From Hysterangium stoloniferum (lineage: Eukaryota > Basidiomycota > Agaricomycetes > Hysterangiales > Hysterangiaceae), in assembly GCA_015178975.1 (NCBI GenBank), contig WHVD01000257.1, positions 23,846-87,845 of the forward strand: a stretch of 64,000 nucleotides of DNA, written 5' to 3'. Position 1 is the stretch's first letter. Every line of letters begins with the position of its first letter. The notes beneath the pieces are model-generated. The model ran no database searches and was not told the origin of the DNA. It saw only the letters and a list, made by a program, of their open reading frames with translations. A program made the position numbers and the translations under genes. Positions 54,890-64,000 of this stretch are shown here, piece after piece.

Positions 54890-56095
54890 ACCCTCTCTCT
54901 TTCCTCCAGGTGATGCATGGACTCTTTCCTTCTCCCTCCGTCCTGCGCTAATCCACCTCCTCTCTCTTTCCTCCAGTGAGTGTGTGTACTGTTTCCTTCT
55001 CTCTCTGTCCTCCTCTGATTGACCTCTTCTCTCTTTCGTCCAGCTGGTGCGTATACCATTTCCTCTTTCTTTGTCCTCTGATCATCCTCCTCTCTTTCCT
55101 CCAGGTGCGTTTACCATTTCCTTCTCTCTCCGTCCTCCTCTTATCGGGACCCTCTCTCTTTCCTCCAGCTGGTGCGTGTACTACACCTTCTCCCTTTGTC
55201 CTCCTCTCTCTTCCCTCCAGCCGGTGCATGTACTGCTCCTTCCCCCTCTGTCCTCCTCTCTCTTTCCTCCAGCCAGTGCATGTACCGTTTCCTCCTCCCT
55301 TCGTCCTCCTCTCTCTTTCCTCCAGGAGGTGTGTGTACCGTTTCCTTCTCTCTTCGTCCCCCTCTAATTGGCCTCCTCTCTTTCCTCCAGCTGGTGTGTG
55401 TACTGTTTCTTTCTCCCTTTGTACTCCTGTGATTGGCCTCCTCTCTTTCCTCCAGCCGGTGGGTGTACCATTTCTTTCTCCCTTTGTCCTCCTCTGATCG
55501 GCCTCTCTTTCCTCCAGGAGGTGTGTGTACCATGTCCTTCTCTCTTCATCCTCCTCTAATTGGCCTCCTCTCTCTTTCCTCCAGCCGGTGCATATACCGT
55601 TTCCTTCTCCCTTCATCCTCTCTCTTTCCTCCAGGAGGTGTGTGTGCCATTTCCTTCTCTCTTTGTCCTCTGATCGGCCTCCTCTCTCTTTCCTCCAGCC
55701 ACTGCGTGTACCGTTTCCTTCTCCTTGTGTCCTCCTCTCTCTTTTCTCCAGGAGGTGTGTGTCCCCTTTCCTCCTCCCTCCATCCTCTGATTGGCCTCCT
55801 CTCTCTTTCCTCCAGCAAGTGCATGTACTATTTCCTTCTCTCTCCATCCTGCTCTGATCGGCCCTCTCTCTTCCCTCCAGGTGGTTTGTGTACCCTTTCC
55901 TTCTCTCTTCATCCTGCCCTGATTGTCCTCCATCCTCTTTCCTCCAGCCAGTGCGTGTTCCTCTGATTGGCCTACTCTCTCTTTCCTACAGCATGTCTAC
56001 CATTTTTTCAGTGAGTGTGTGTACTGTTTCCTTCTCTCTTTGTCCAGCTGCTGTGTGTACTGTTTCCTTCTTCCTCCGTCCCCATCTGATTGGCC
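54890..56095 (+). repeat. E module copy 1: intron-like CT-rich repeats
   Basis: Tandem units of about 45-70 bp, GTGTGTGTACCRTTTCCTTC, then CTCTGATTGGCCTCC and CTCTCTTTCCTCCAG. Most junctions read CAG, then three bases (CTG, CCG, CCA, GAG...), then GTG. Open frames across the array are due to the composition bias. Confidence 0.88.
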
Positions 56096-56279
56096 TCAAT
56101 AAAATCAGAATAATTCAAATAAAATATAATAAGTGAATATAAAATGTTTTAAAATAAAATAAATTGAAATGAAAAACAATAAAATAAAATAAAATTCAAT
56201 AAATCAAAATAAAATGCTAAATCAAAATAAATAAATTGAGTGACCACAGTAATTACTTGCAGTTGAGAGTCAATTTAAC

Positions 56280-57450
56280 CACTCTTTCAATTTGTAACCA
56301 TTGTTTCCATTTGTAACCTGTGTCTCCTTTTGTAACCATTGTGTCCTTTTGTGGCTGTGGCTTCCATTTGTGACTGATGTTTGCTTTTCTATTGTTTTCC
56401 ATTTTTGGAACACTTTCCGTTCTTGGAACACTTTCCATTCTTAGAACACTTTCCACTCTTAGAACACTTTCCGTTCTTAGAACACTTTCCATTCTTTAAA
56501 TGGCTTTAGTTCTAAAACAGCAAAGCCCCAGATATACTTAGAAGTTATGTAATGGTTGTTCCCTTTTGTAACGGTTGATTCCTTTGTAACCGTTGATTCC
56601 TTTGTAACCGTTGATTTCTTTGTAACCGTTGATTTCTTTTGTAACCGTTGTAACCATTGATTCCTTTGTAACTGTTGATTCCTTTGTAACTGTTGATTCC
56701 TTTGTAACTGTTGATTCCTTTGTAACCGTTGATTCCTTTGTAACCGTTGATTCCTTTGTAACCGTTGATTCCTTTGTAACCGTTGATTCCTTTGTAACCG
56801 TTGATTCCTTTGTAACCGTTGATTTCTTTTGTAACCGTTGATTTCTTTTGTAACCTTTGATTTCTTTTGTAACCTTTGATTTCTTTTGTAACCGTTGATT
56901 TCTTTGTAACCTTTGTATCCTTCCTTTGTAACTACTGTTTTCTATGTTACTGTTGTTTCCTTTATAACACTTTCCATTCCCTGAACACTTTCTGTCTAAC
57001 ATGACTTTCCATTCTAATGTGACTTTCTGTTCTAATGCAACTTTCCTTTCTAATGCGACTTTCCATTCTAATGCGACTTTCCATTCTAACATGACTTTCC
57101 ATTCTAAATGACTTTCCGTTCTAATGCAACTTTCCTTTCTAAATGACTTTCCGTTCTAATGCAACTTTCCTTTCTAAAGTGACTTTCTGCTCTAACACGA
57201 AAAGTGACTTTCCATTCTAAATGACTTTCCGTTCTAATGTGACTTTCTGTTCTAATGCAACTTTCCTTTCTAATGCGACTTTCCATTCTAAAGTGACTTT
57301 CCATTCTAAATGACTTTCCGTTCTAATGCAACTTTCCTTTCTAAAGTGACTTTCCGTTCTAAAGTGACTTTCCGTTCTAAAGTGACTTTCCGTTCTAAAG
57401 TGACTTTCCGTTCTAAAGTGACTTTCCGTTCTAAAGTGACTTTCCGTTCT
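56280..57450 (+). repeat. A and B modules, copy 1
   Basis: A units (GTTGATTCCTTTGTAACC) occupy mainly 56565-56930. B units (CTAAAGTGACTTTCCGTT and CTAATGCGACTTTCC, 18 bp) occupy 56950-57450, with an earlier short B-like run (GAACACTTTCCGTTCTTA) at 56390-56490. The final B units (57330-57450) are near-identical, suggesting recent amplification. Confidence 0.88.
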
Positions 57451-57503
57451 AACAGCTTCCCTTTTAGAACAATGGGCCTCAGAAATACTTAAGAGTCATG
57501 GAT

Positions 57504-57615
57504 GCGGGGGGGTTTGGGGGGCGAAGCCCCCCAACAAGCCGGAGCCCGCAGCGAAGTTGTGGGGCAGGTCACGAAGTGACCGCCCCGCAGCGTAGCAAGG
57601 GTTCCCAGGCTTGTC
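57504..57615 (+). repeat. C module copy 2: GC-rich hairpin cluster
   Basis: TTGGGGGGC-GAA-GCCCCCCAA (9-bp stem) and GGTCAC-GAA-GTGACC enclosed by GGGGC/GCCCC are perfect hairpins. It starts 4601 bp after copy 1 (3342 bp without the 1254-bp insertion and its 5-bp duplication). Confidence 0.9.
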
Positions 57616-57779
57616 CATATAATGAATTTTGCTTGGTGGGTTGTGGGTCCACCTTGCCTTTTTTAGTAATTAAGGCGCCCAGATTATGTCATCACCCAGG
57701 CTTTTGGATTCCTGTCACACATGTCCCGTCACCCGCGTTCCTGTCACGGATGGCCATCGTCGTTTACCAACGCGCGCAC

Positions 57780-58285
57780 TCAGTCCCATCCACCGCGCAC
57801 CACTCCCATCCACGGCTGACCCGCACCCATCCACCGCGCACCCATCCATGGCGCACCCATCCACCCGCACCCATCCACCCGCACCCATCCACCGCGCACC
57901 CATCCACCGCGCACCCATCCACCCGCTCCCATCCACCCGCTCCCATCCGCCGCGCACCCATCCACCGCGCACCCATCCACCGCGCACCCATCCACCGCGC
58001 ACCCATCCACCGCGCACCCATCCACCGCGCACCCAACCACCCGCACCCATCCAGCCGCACCCATCCACCGCGAACCCAACCACCCGCACCCATCCAGCCG
58101 CACCCATCCACCCGTACCCATCCACCCGTACCCATCCACCGCGCACCCACCCACGGCGCACCCATCCACCCGCTCCCATCCGCCGCGCACCCATTCACCG
58201 CGCACCCATCCGCCGCCCACCCATCCACCGCGTACCCATCCATCACGCACCCACTCCCATCCACGGCGCACACACTCCCATCCAT
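57780..58285 (+). repeat. D module copy 2: 15-bp CCATCCACCGCGCAC minisatellite
   Basis: More than 30 units, CpG-rich compared with copy 1 (CCGCGCAC versus CTGTGCAC), with CCACCCGCACCCATC variants. Confidence 0.9.
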
Positions 58286-58424
58286 GGGCACATGCCTGCC
58301 CGCCCACTCGGGCACAAACCGGCAAAGCGCGTTCCGTTTGCCAACGCGCGCACGCGCCACGCCTGTTCGCAACGCGCTGTGCCCATTTGTGCCCAATTGG
58401 GCGTGCACCCTGCTCTGATTGGCC

Positions 58425-59460
58425 CCTCCAGTTGGTGCGTGTCCCCTTTCCTTCTCTCTTCATCCTCCTCTGATCGTCCTCACCTCTTTCCTCCAGGATG
58501 TGTGTCCCCTTTCCTTCTCTCTTTGTCTGTCTGTCTTTCCTCCAGTTGGTGCGTGTCCCCTTTTCTTCTCTCTTCGTCCTCCTCTGATTGCCTCCTCTCT
58601 CTTTCCTCCAGGATGTGTGTGTACCCTTTCTTTCTCTCTTCGTCCTCCACTCATGGGCCTCCTCTCTTTCCTCCAGGAAGTGCATGTACCCTTTCCTTCT
58701 CTCTTCGTCCTCCTCTGATGGCCTCCTCTCTTTCCTCCAGCAAGTGCGTGTCCCCTTTCCTCCTCTCTTTGTTCTCCTCTGATCGTCCTCCTCTCCCTTT
58801 CCTCCAGCGAGTGCGTGTACCCTTTCCTTCTCTCTTTGCCCTCCTCTGATTGTCCTCCTCTCCCTTTCCTCCAGTGAGTGTGTACCCTTCCCCTCTCCCT
58901 TTTTTCTCCAGGAGGTGCGTGTACCCTGTCTTTCTCTCTTTGTCTTCTTCTAATCGTCCTCCTCTCTCTTTCCTCCAGGAGTTGCATGTAGCCTGTCTTT
59001 CTCCCTTTGTCCTCCTCTCTTTCCTCCAGGCGGTGGGTGTACAGTTTCCTTCTCTCTTCATCCTCCTCTGATTGTCCTCCTCTCTTTCCTCCAGCCAGTG
59101 TGTGTACCATTTCCTTCACTCTCCGTCCTGCTCTGGATGGGCCCCTCTCTCTTTCCTCCAGATGGTGTGTGTACCATTTCTTTCTCTCTCCATCCTGCTC
59201 TGATTGGCCTCTCTTGCCTCCAGGTGGTGCATGTACCATTTCCTTCTTCCTCCATCCTGCTCTGATCAGCCCCATCTCTCTTTCTTCCAGGGTGCCTGTG
59301 CTGTTTCCTTCTCTCTTTGTCCTCTGATTGACCTCCTCTCTCTTTCCTCCAATGAGTGTGTGTACTGTTTCCTTCTCTCTTCCTCCCCATCTGATTGGCC
59401 TCCTGTCTGTCCTCCCGGAGGTGCGTGTCCCCTTTCCTTCTCTTTTTGTCCTCTGATCAC
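58425..59460 (+). repeat. E module copy 2: intron-like CT-rich repeats
   Basis: The same unit as copy 1. Junction triplets seen include TTG, GAA, CAA, CGA, GCG and CCA between CAG and GTG. A 3' part is shared closely with 62760-63300. Confidence 0.88.
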
Positions 59461-59464
59461 AGCA

Positions 59465-60755
59465 ATCCTAAAATAAAAATAATATACATTAAATAAAAAT
59501 ACAATGGAATAAATTAAAATAAAATGCAGTAAATTAAAGTGAAATTCAATAAATTAGAATAAAATACAATAAATCAAAATAAAATACATGAATCATGATG
59601 AACTAAGTAAATCAAAATAAATAAATCAGCTACCCACATTAATTAGTTGACTGACTGTCAATTCAACCATTGGAACCATTCTTCCGTTGGTAACCATTGT
59701 TCCATTTGTGACCATTGTTCCTTTGGTAACCATTTTTCCTTTTGTAATGATTCATCCTTTTATACATTGTTCCCTTTGTAACTGTTTGTTCTTTTATAAG
59801 TGTTGTTTACTTTGTACCATTGTTTCCTTTGTAACCATTGATCCATTTGTAACCATTGATCCATTTGTAACCATTGTTCCTTTTCTAACCATTGATCCAT
59901 TTGTAACATTGATCCATTTGTAACCATTGATCCATTTGTAACCATTGATCCATTTGTAACCATTGTTCCTTTTGTAACCATTGTATCCATTTGTAACCAT
60001 TGTTCCTTTTGTAACCATTGTTCCTTTTGTAACCATTGTTCCTTTTGTAACCATTGTTCCTTTTGTAACCATTGTTCCTTTTGTAACTGTTATTTCCATT
60101 CTCTAAACACTTTCCGTTCTTTACACAGTTTCCACAATTTTTGTTCTCTAAACACTTTCTGTTGTCTGAACACCTTCCATTCCCCAAACACTTTCTGTTC
60201 TACAAACACTTTCCATTTAACAAACACTTTCCATTCTACAGTACAAACACTTTCCGTTTAACAAACACTTTCCGTTTAACAAACACTTTCCGTTGAACAA
60301 ACACTTTCCGTTGAACAAACACTTTCCGTTGAAAAACACTTTCCATTCTACAAACACTTTCCGTTGAACAACACTTTCCGTTGACAACACTTTCCATTCT
60401 ACAAACACTTTCCGTTGAACAAACACTTTCTTCTACAAACACTTTCCATTCTACAAACACTTTCCATTCTACAAACACTTTCCGTTCTACAAACACTTTC
60501 CGTTCCACAAGCACTTCCGTTCTACAAACACTTTCAGTTCCACAAACCTTTCAGTTCACAAACACTTTCAGTTCCACAAACACTTTCAGTTCCACAAACA
60601 CTTCCGTTCTACAAACACTTCCATTCTACAAACACTTTCAGTTCCACAAACACTTTCCATTCCCCAAACACCTTCCCTTCCCTGAACACTTTCTGTTCTC
60701 TGAACACTTTCTGTTCTCTGAACACTTTCTGTTCTCTGAACACTTTCTGTTCAAA
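59465..60755 (+). repeat. F, A and B modules, copy 2
   Basis: F (A/T-rich, 59465-59625), then A variants (CCATTGATCCATTTGTAA and TTGTTCCTTTTGTAACCA, 59680-60090), then B variants (CTACAAACACTTTCCGTT, 60095-60755). Unit length stays near 18 bp while the sequence differs from copy 1, so units homogenise within an array. Confidence 0.88.
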
Positions 60756-60768
60756 CAATGAGTCTCAG

Positions 60769-61586
60769 TGTTACGACCCGGACAAATCCCGCCGGACTCC
60801 GGGCACTAACCCGTACGCCCCCACGCGCTACAAGCACCAATCGTCTGTTTATAGGATTTCCCGCCCGGACTCCGTTACGTCAAGACTCGTTACGTTCGAC
60901 CTCATTAAGACACATATCAGTCACCGGACTTCCCGGACCCCGTCTCTGTCTATGTCCGTCTTCGTCCCACGCATCAGTCACCGGACCCGCTTAGAATCCC
61001 GTCACCGCTCTAATCGAGCCCCGTTCCCGTTTTAGTCAAATGACCTGCCACGATTTAGGACTCCGCTCCCGCTCCGTTTCCCGTTATGGGTTATGCTTTG
61101 TCACGATTCGGACTCCGCTCCGTTCCGTCCCGTTCCTAACACCAATTTGGTGTTTACTATTCCCGTTTTATGTTTTGCTCGTCTCGTCTCATTATTACTG
61201 GATTCGGTATGACATGCATTCCACGGTCTATATAAACTGGCAGATGTTGTACATACAATCCAGTCAGAAATTAGCTTAGATTCCCCCCAGTAATCTAATA
61301 CATTTTCCTCTCTAAAAACCCTACTCTCATCAGACCGCTCGCACTAGTCGGAGCCCACGGGCTCTGGCGCATCTATCTCTCTCGACTATCTCGATTCACG
61401 ACTCTCGACTCACGACCTACGACTCACGACCCACGAACCCCCGCCCGGACTCCCCGGGATTCCCGTCCGCCTGTCTGAAATTGGACAACACGATCTAGCG
61501 AGGGCGCAGCCTATAAGCTGAAGCCAAGTCCTACCGGATATCCCGCGGGTTTCTCCGGAAACCCGGCCTGAGTGTGTATCCTAACA
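60769..61586 (-). repeat. Solo LTR, 818 bp (CpG-rich copy)
   Basis: TGTTACGACCCGG to TGTATCCTAACA on the plus strand, flanked by CTCAG at 60764-60768 and 61587-61591. It lies in the GCCTCAGAAATACTT leader between modules B and C. It is the same family as 49870-50680 and retains its CpG sites, so it is a younger insertion or an unmethylated copy. TATATAA occurs at about 61230. Confidence 0.93.
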
Positions 61587-61613
61587 CTCAGTTCAAATAC
61601 TTAAGAGTCATGG

Positions 61614-61725
61614 ATGGGGGGGGTTTGGGGGGCGAAGCCCCCCAACAAGCCGGAGCCCGCAGCGAAGTTGTGGGGCAGGTCACGAAGTGACCGCCCCGCA
61701 GCATAGCAAGGGTTCCCAGGCTTGT
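61614..61725 (+). repeat. C module copy 3: GC-rich hairpin cluster
   Basis: Near-identical to copy 2, 4110 bp downstream (3287 bp without the LTR and its duplication). It is followed by two copies of GGGCGC-GGA-GCGCCC at 61785-61840. Confidence 0.9.
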
Positions 61726-61739
61726 CAAATAAGTGAAAG

Positions 61740-62325
61740 TAGCATGGTGGGTCCGTGGGCGTTTTTAGGCGCCGCAGGCTGCATGCGTGAGGGCGCGGAG
61801 CGCCCGAATTTTTCCCCAATTTGTGAGGGCGCGGAGCGCCCGAACCTGACTGTGTGACTAAGCTTGACGCCCAAAGGTCCTTATTACATCAGCACGGGAG
61901 CAAATGCGGAGGTTTTTTGGCGTTCGCGGGAGTATTTTTGGTGCCGCGGGAGCATTGTGTGACATTTTGTGACGCGCGCGGGAACTTTTTCGTGACCGAA
62001 TTATTTTATACATGCGCGGCATTTTCAACCGCGTACCCATCCACCCGCTCCCATCCACCGCGCACCCGCTCCACCGCGCACCGCTCCACCGCACCGCTCC
62101 ACCGCGCACCGCTCCACCGCGCACCCGCTCCACCGCGCACCCGCTCCACCGCGCACCCATCCACGACGCACCCCATCCACCGCGTACCCATCCACGACGC
62201 CCATCCACGCACGCCCCAACGCACCCACTCCACCACGGCGCACTCACTCCATCCACGCGCACTCACTCCCATTCACGGCGCACCCACTCCCATCCACGGC
62301 GCACCCACTCCCATTCACGGCGCAC
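61740..62325 (+). repeat. G and D modules, copy 3
   Basis: The G part (TGTGACTAAGCTTGACGCCC, then CGCGGGAGTATTTTTGGT units) is followed from 62035 by D units, here often shortened to CCGCTCCACCGCGCAC. Confidence 0.85.
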
Positions 62326-64000
62326 CCTCTCTTTCCTCCAGGTGATGTGTGTACTCTTTCCTTCTCCCTCCGTCCTGCGCTAATCCGCCTCCTATCTCTT
62401 TCCTCCAGCGAGTGTGTGTACTGTTTCCTTCTCTCTTCGTCCTCCACTGATTGACCTCTTCTCTCTTTTGTCCAGCTGGTGCGTGTACCATTTCCTCTCT
62501 CTTTGTCCTCTGATCATCCTCCTCTCTTTCCTCCAGGTGTGTGTACCATTTCCTTCTCTCTCCATCCTCCTCTCATTGGGACCCTCTCTCTTTCCTCCAG
62601 CCGGTGTGTCTACCATTTCCTTCTTCCTCTGTCCTGCGCTGATTTGCCTCCTCTCTTTTTCCTCCAGCCGGTGCGCGTTCCATTTCCCTCTCTCTCTGTC
62701 CTCTTCTGATTGGCCCCCTCTCTTTCCTCCAGCCGGTGCGCACTCCTCCAGCGAGTGTGTGTACCCTGCTCTGATTCGGCCCCTCCAGTTGGTGCGTGTC
62801 CCCTTTCCTTCTCTCTTCATCCTCCTCTGATCGTCCTCATCTTTTTCCTCCAGGATGTGTGTCCCCTTTCCTTCTCTCTTTGTCCGTCTGTCTTTCCTCC
62901 AGTTGGTGTGTGTCCCCTTTTCTTCTCTCTTCGTCCTCCTCTGATTGCCTCCTCTCTCTTTCCTCCAGGACGTGTGTGTACGCTTTCTTTCTCTCTTCGT
63001 CCTCCACTCATGGGCCTGCTCTCTTTCCTCCAGGAAGTGCATGTACCCTTTCCTTCTCTCTTTGTCCTCTGATGGCCTCCTCTCTTTCCTCCAGCAAGTG
63101 CGTGTCCCCTTTCCTCCTCTCTTTGTTCTCCTCTGATCGTCCTCCCTCTCCCTTTCCTCCAGCGAGTGTGTGTACCCTTTCCTTCTCTCTTTGCCCTCCT
63201 CTGATCGTCCTCCTCTCTCTTTCCTCCAGGAGTTGCATGTAGCCTGTCTTTCTCCCTTTGTCCTCCTCTCTTTCCTCCAGGCGGTGGGTGTACAGTTTCC
63301 TTCTCTCTTCATCCTCCTCTGATTGGCCTCCTCTCTCTTTCCTCCAGCCGGTGCGCATTTTCTTTCCTTCTCTTTCTGTCCTCCTCTAATCAGCCTCCTC
63401 ACTCTTTCCTCCAGGCGGTGTGTCCCCTTTCCTTCTCTCTTTGCCCCCCTCTGTCTTTCCCCCAGATGGTATGTGTCCCCTTTCTTCTCTCTCCATCCTT
63501 CTCTGATTGGCCTCCTCTCTTTCCCCCAGCCGGTGCGCGTTTCCTTTCCCTCTCTCTCTGTCCTCTTCTGATTAGCCCCCCTCTTTCCTCAAGCCGGTGT
63601 GTGATCCTTTCCCACTCTATCCTCCTCTGATCGGCCTCCTCTTTCCTCCAGCCGGTGCGTGTTCCTTTTCCCCCTCTCTCTGTCCTCCTCTGATTGGCCC
63701 CCTCTCTTTCCTCCAGCCGGTGTGCATTCCCTTTCCTTCTCTCTCTGTCCTCCTCTGACTGGCCTCCTCTCTCTTTCCTCCAGTGTGTGCAGGTACTGTT
63801 TCCCTCTTCCTCTCTCCTCTGACTGGCCCTCTCTCTCTTTCCTCCAGCCAGTGTATGTACAGTTTCCTTCTCTTTCCGTCTTTCTCTGACTGGCCTCCTC
63901 TCTCTTTCCTCCAGCTGGTGTGTCTACTATATCCTTCTTCCTCCGTCCTCCTCTGATCACTGATTGGCCCTCTCTCTCTCTCCCCTTCAGCCAGTCTGTG
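62325..64000 (+). repeat. E module copy 3: intron-like CT-rich repeats, runs off the window
   Basis: The longest E array, still continuing at the window edge. Its first part matches 54890-55150 and its middle matches 58425-59060, so copies share internal order and not just the unit. Confidence 0.88.

Noticed and set aside
57498-58849. Open frames of 300-390 codons on both strands over the HPPRT-type repeats
   Set aside because: The 15-bp CCATCCACCGCGCAC unit keeps all frames open. Codon content is dictated by the repeat, with no sign of a protein gene.
54948-59390. Minus-strand frames rich in GGKREEx and plus-strand frames rich in Ser/Pro/Leu
   Set aside because: These are translations of the CT-rich E satellite, open by base composition.
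1-64000. CRISPR array
   Set aside because: The tandem repeats have no regular unique spacers, and the introns and transposons are eukaryotic.
51300-64000. Telomeric repeat tract
   Set aside because: None of the minisatellite units resembles TTAGGG or a variant; a subtelomeric position is possible but not shown.

Overview
The window reads as a heterochromatin-like stretch of an Agaricomycete (mushroom-forming basidiomycete) nuclear genome. Coding genes have 45-60 nt GT-AG introns with CTRAY-type branch sites. The mobile DNA is typical of that class: a chromodomain Ty3/gypsy element, Ty1/copia elements, KDZ (Kyakuja-Dileera-Zisupton) and Plavaka transposase genes, and basidiomycete families recalled as DUF6698 and DUF6535. 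There are no operons, rRNA genes or CRISPR arrays. I cannot name the species.

Layout. 1-2032: no firm gene. 2038-7064: complete but dead Ty1/copia element (177-bp LTRs, GACTC target duplication), split at 3630-4192 by a solo gypsy LTR. 7672-7972: solo LTR. 8371-15328: Ty3/gypsy chromovirus on the minus strand (gag, an A7 slippery site, pol with one TGA). Between pol and its 3' LTR it carries an oppositely oriented, TATA-driven, three-exon gene for a 346-residue coiled-coil/Cys-cluster protein. 16430-18388: intact five-exon DUF6698-like gene. 18471-19289: broken Plavaka transposase. 19807-20544 and 22757-23473: two tandem genes for secreted LecB-like (calcium-mediated) lectins, each with a 10-nt and a 23-nt microexon. 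27284-34665: KDZ transposon complex with a damaged transposase gene, an intact neighbour gene and an inverted, gutted second copy filled with intron-like repeats. 34666-36800: HEAT/ARM-repeat genes (minus) cut by the KDZ complex and by a solo LTR. 36941-37386: solo LTR. 38440-43060: copia debris with a 1095-bp Tc1/mariner-like deletion derivative. 44860-46430: DUF6535 membrane-protein gene with frameshifts. 46660-49258: second HEAT array (plus), an inverted relative of the one at 34.7-36.8 kb.

49600-64000 is a macrosatellite. The module order is C (GC-rich hairpins), D (15-bp CCATCCACCGCGCAC), E (intron-like 60-70-bp CT-rich units), F (A/T-rich), A (18-bp GTTGATTCCTTTGTAACC) and B (18-bp actttccgtt units), then C again. 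Subtracting two later insertions, successive C modules are about 3.3 kb apart in both intervals (3342 and 3287 bp). Three solo LTR-type insertions interrupt the satellite, each with a perfect 5-bp target duplication.

Two themes run through the window. One is C-to-T decay at CpG: CGA or CAA codons turned to TGA or TAA in unrelated elements, and CpG loss between copies of one LTR. The other is tandem arrays built from exon-intron or intron-like units (HEAT genes and E repeats). All structures were derived by eye, and protein-family names come from recognition, not from a search.
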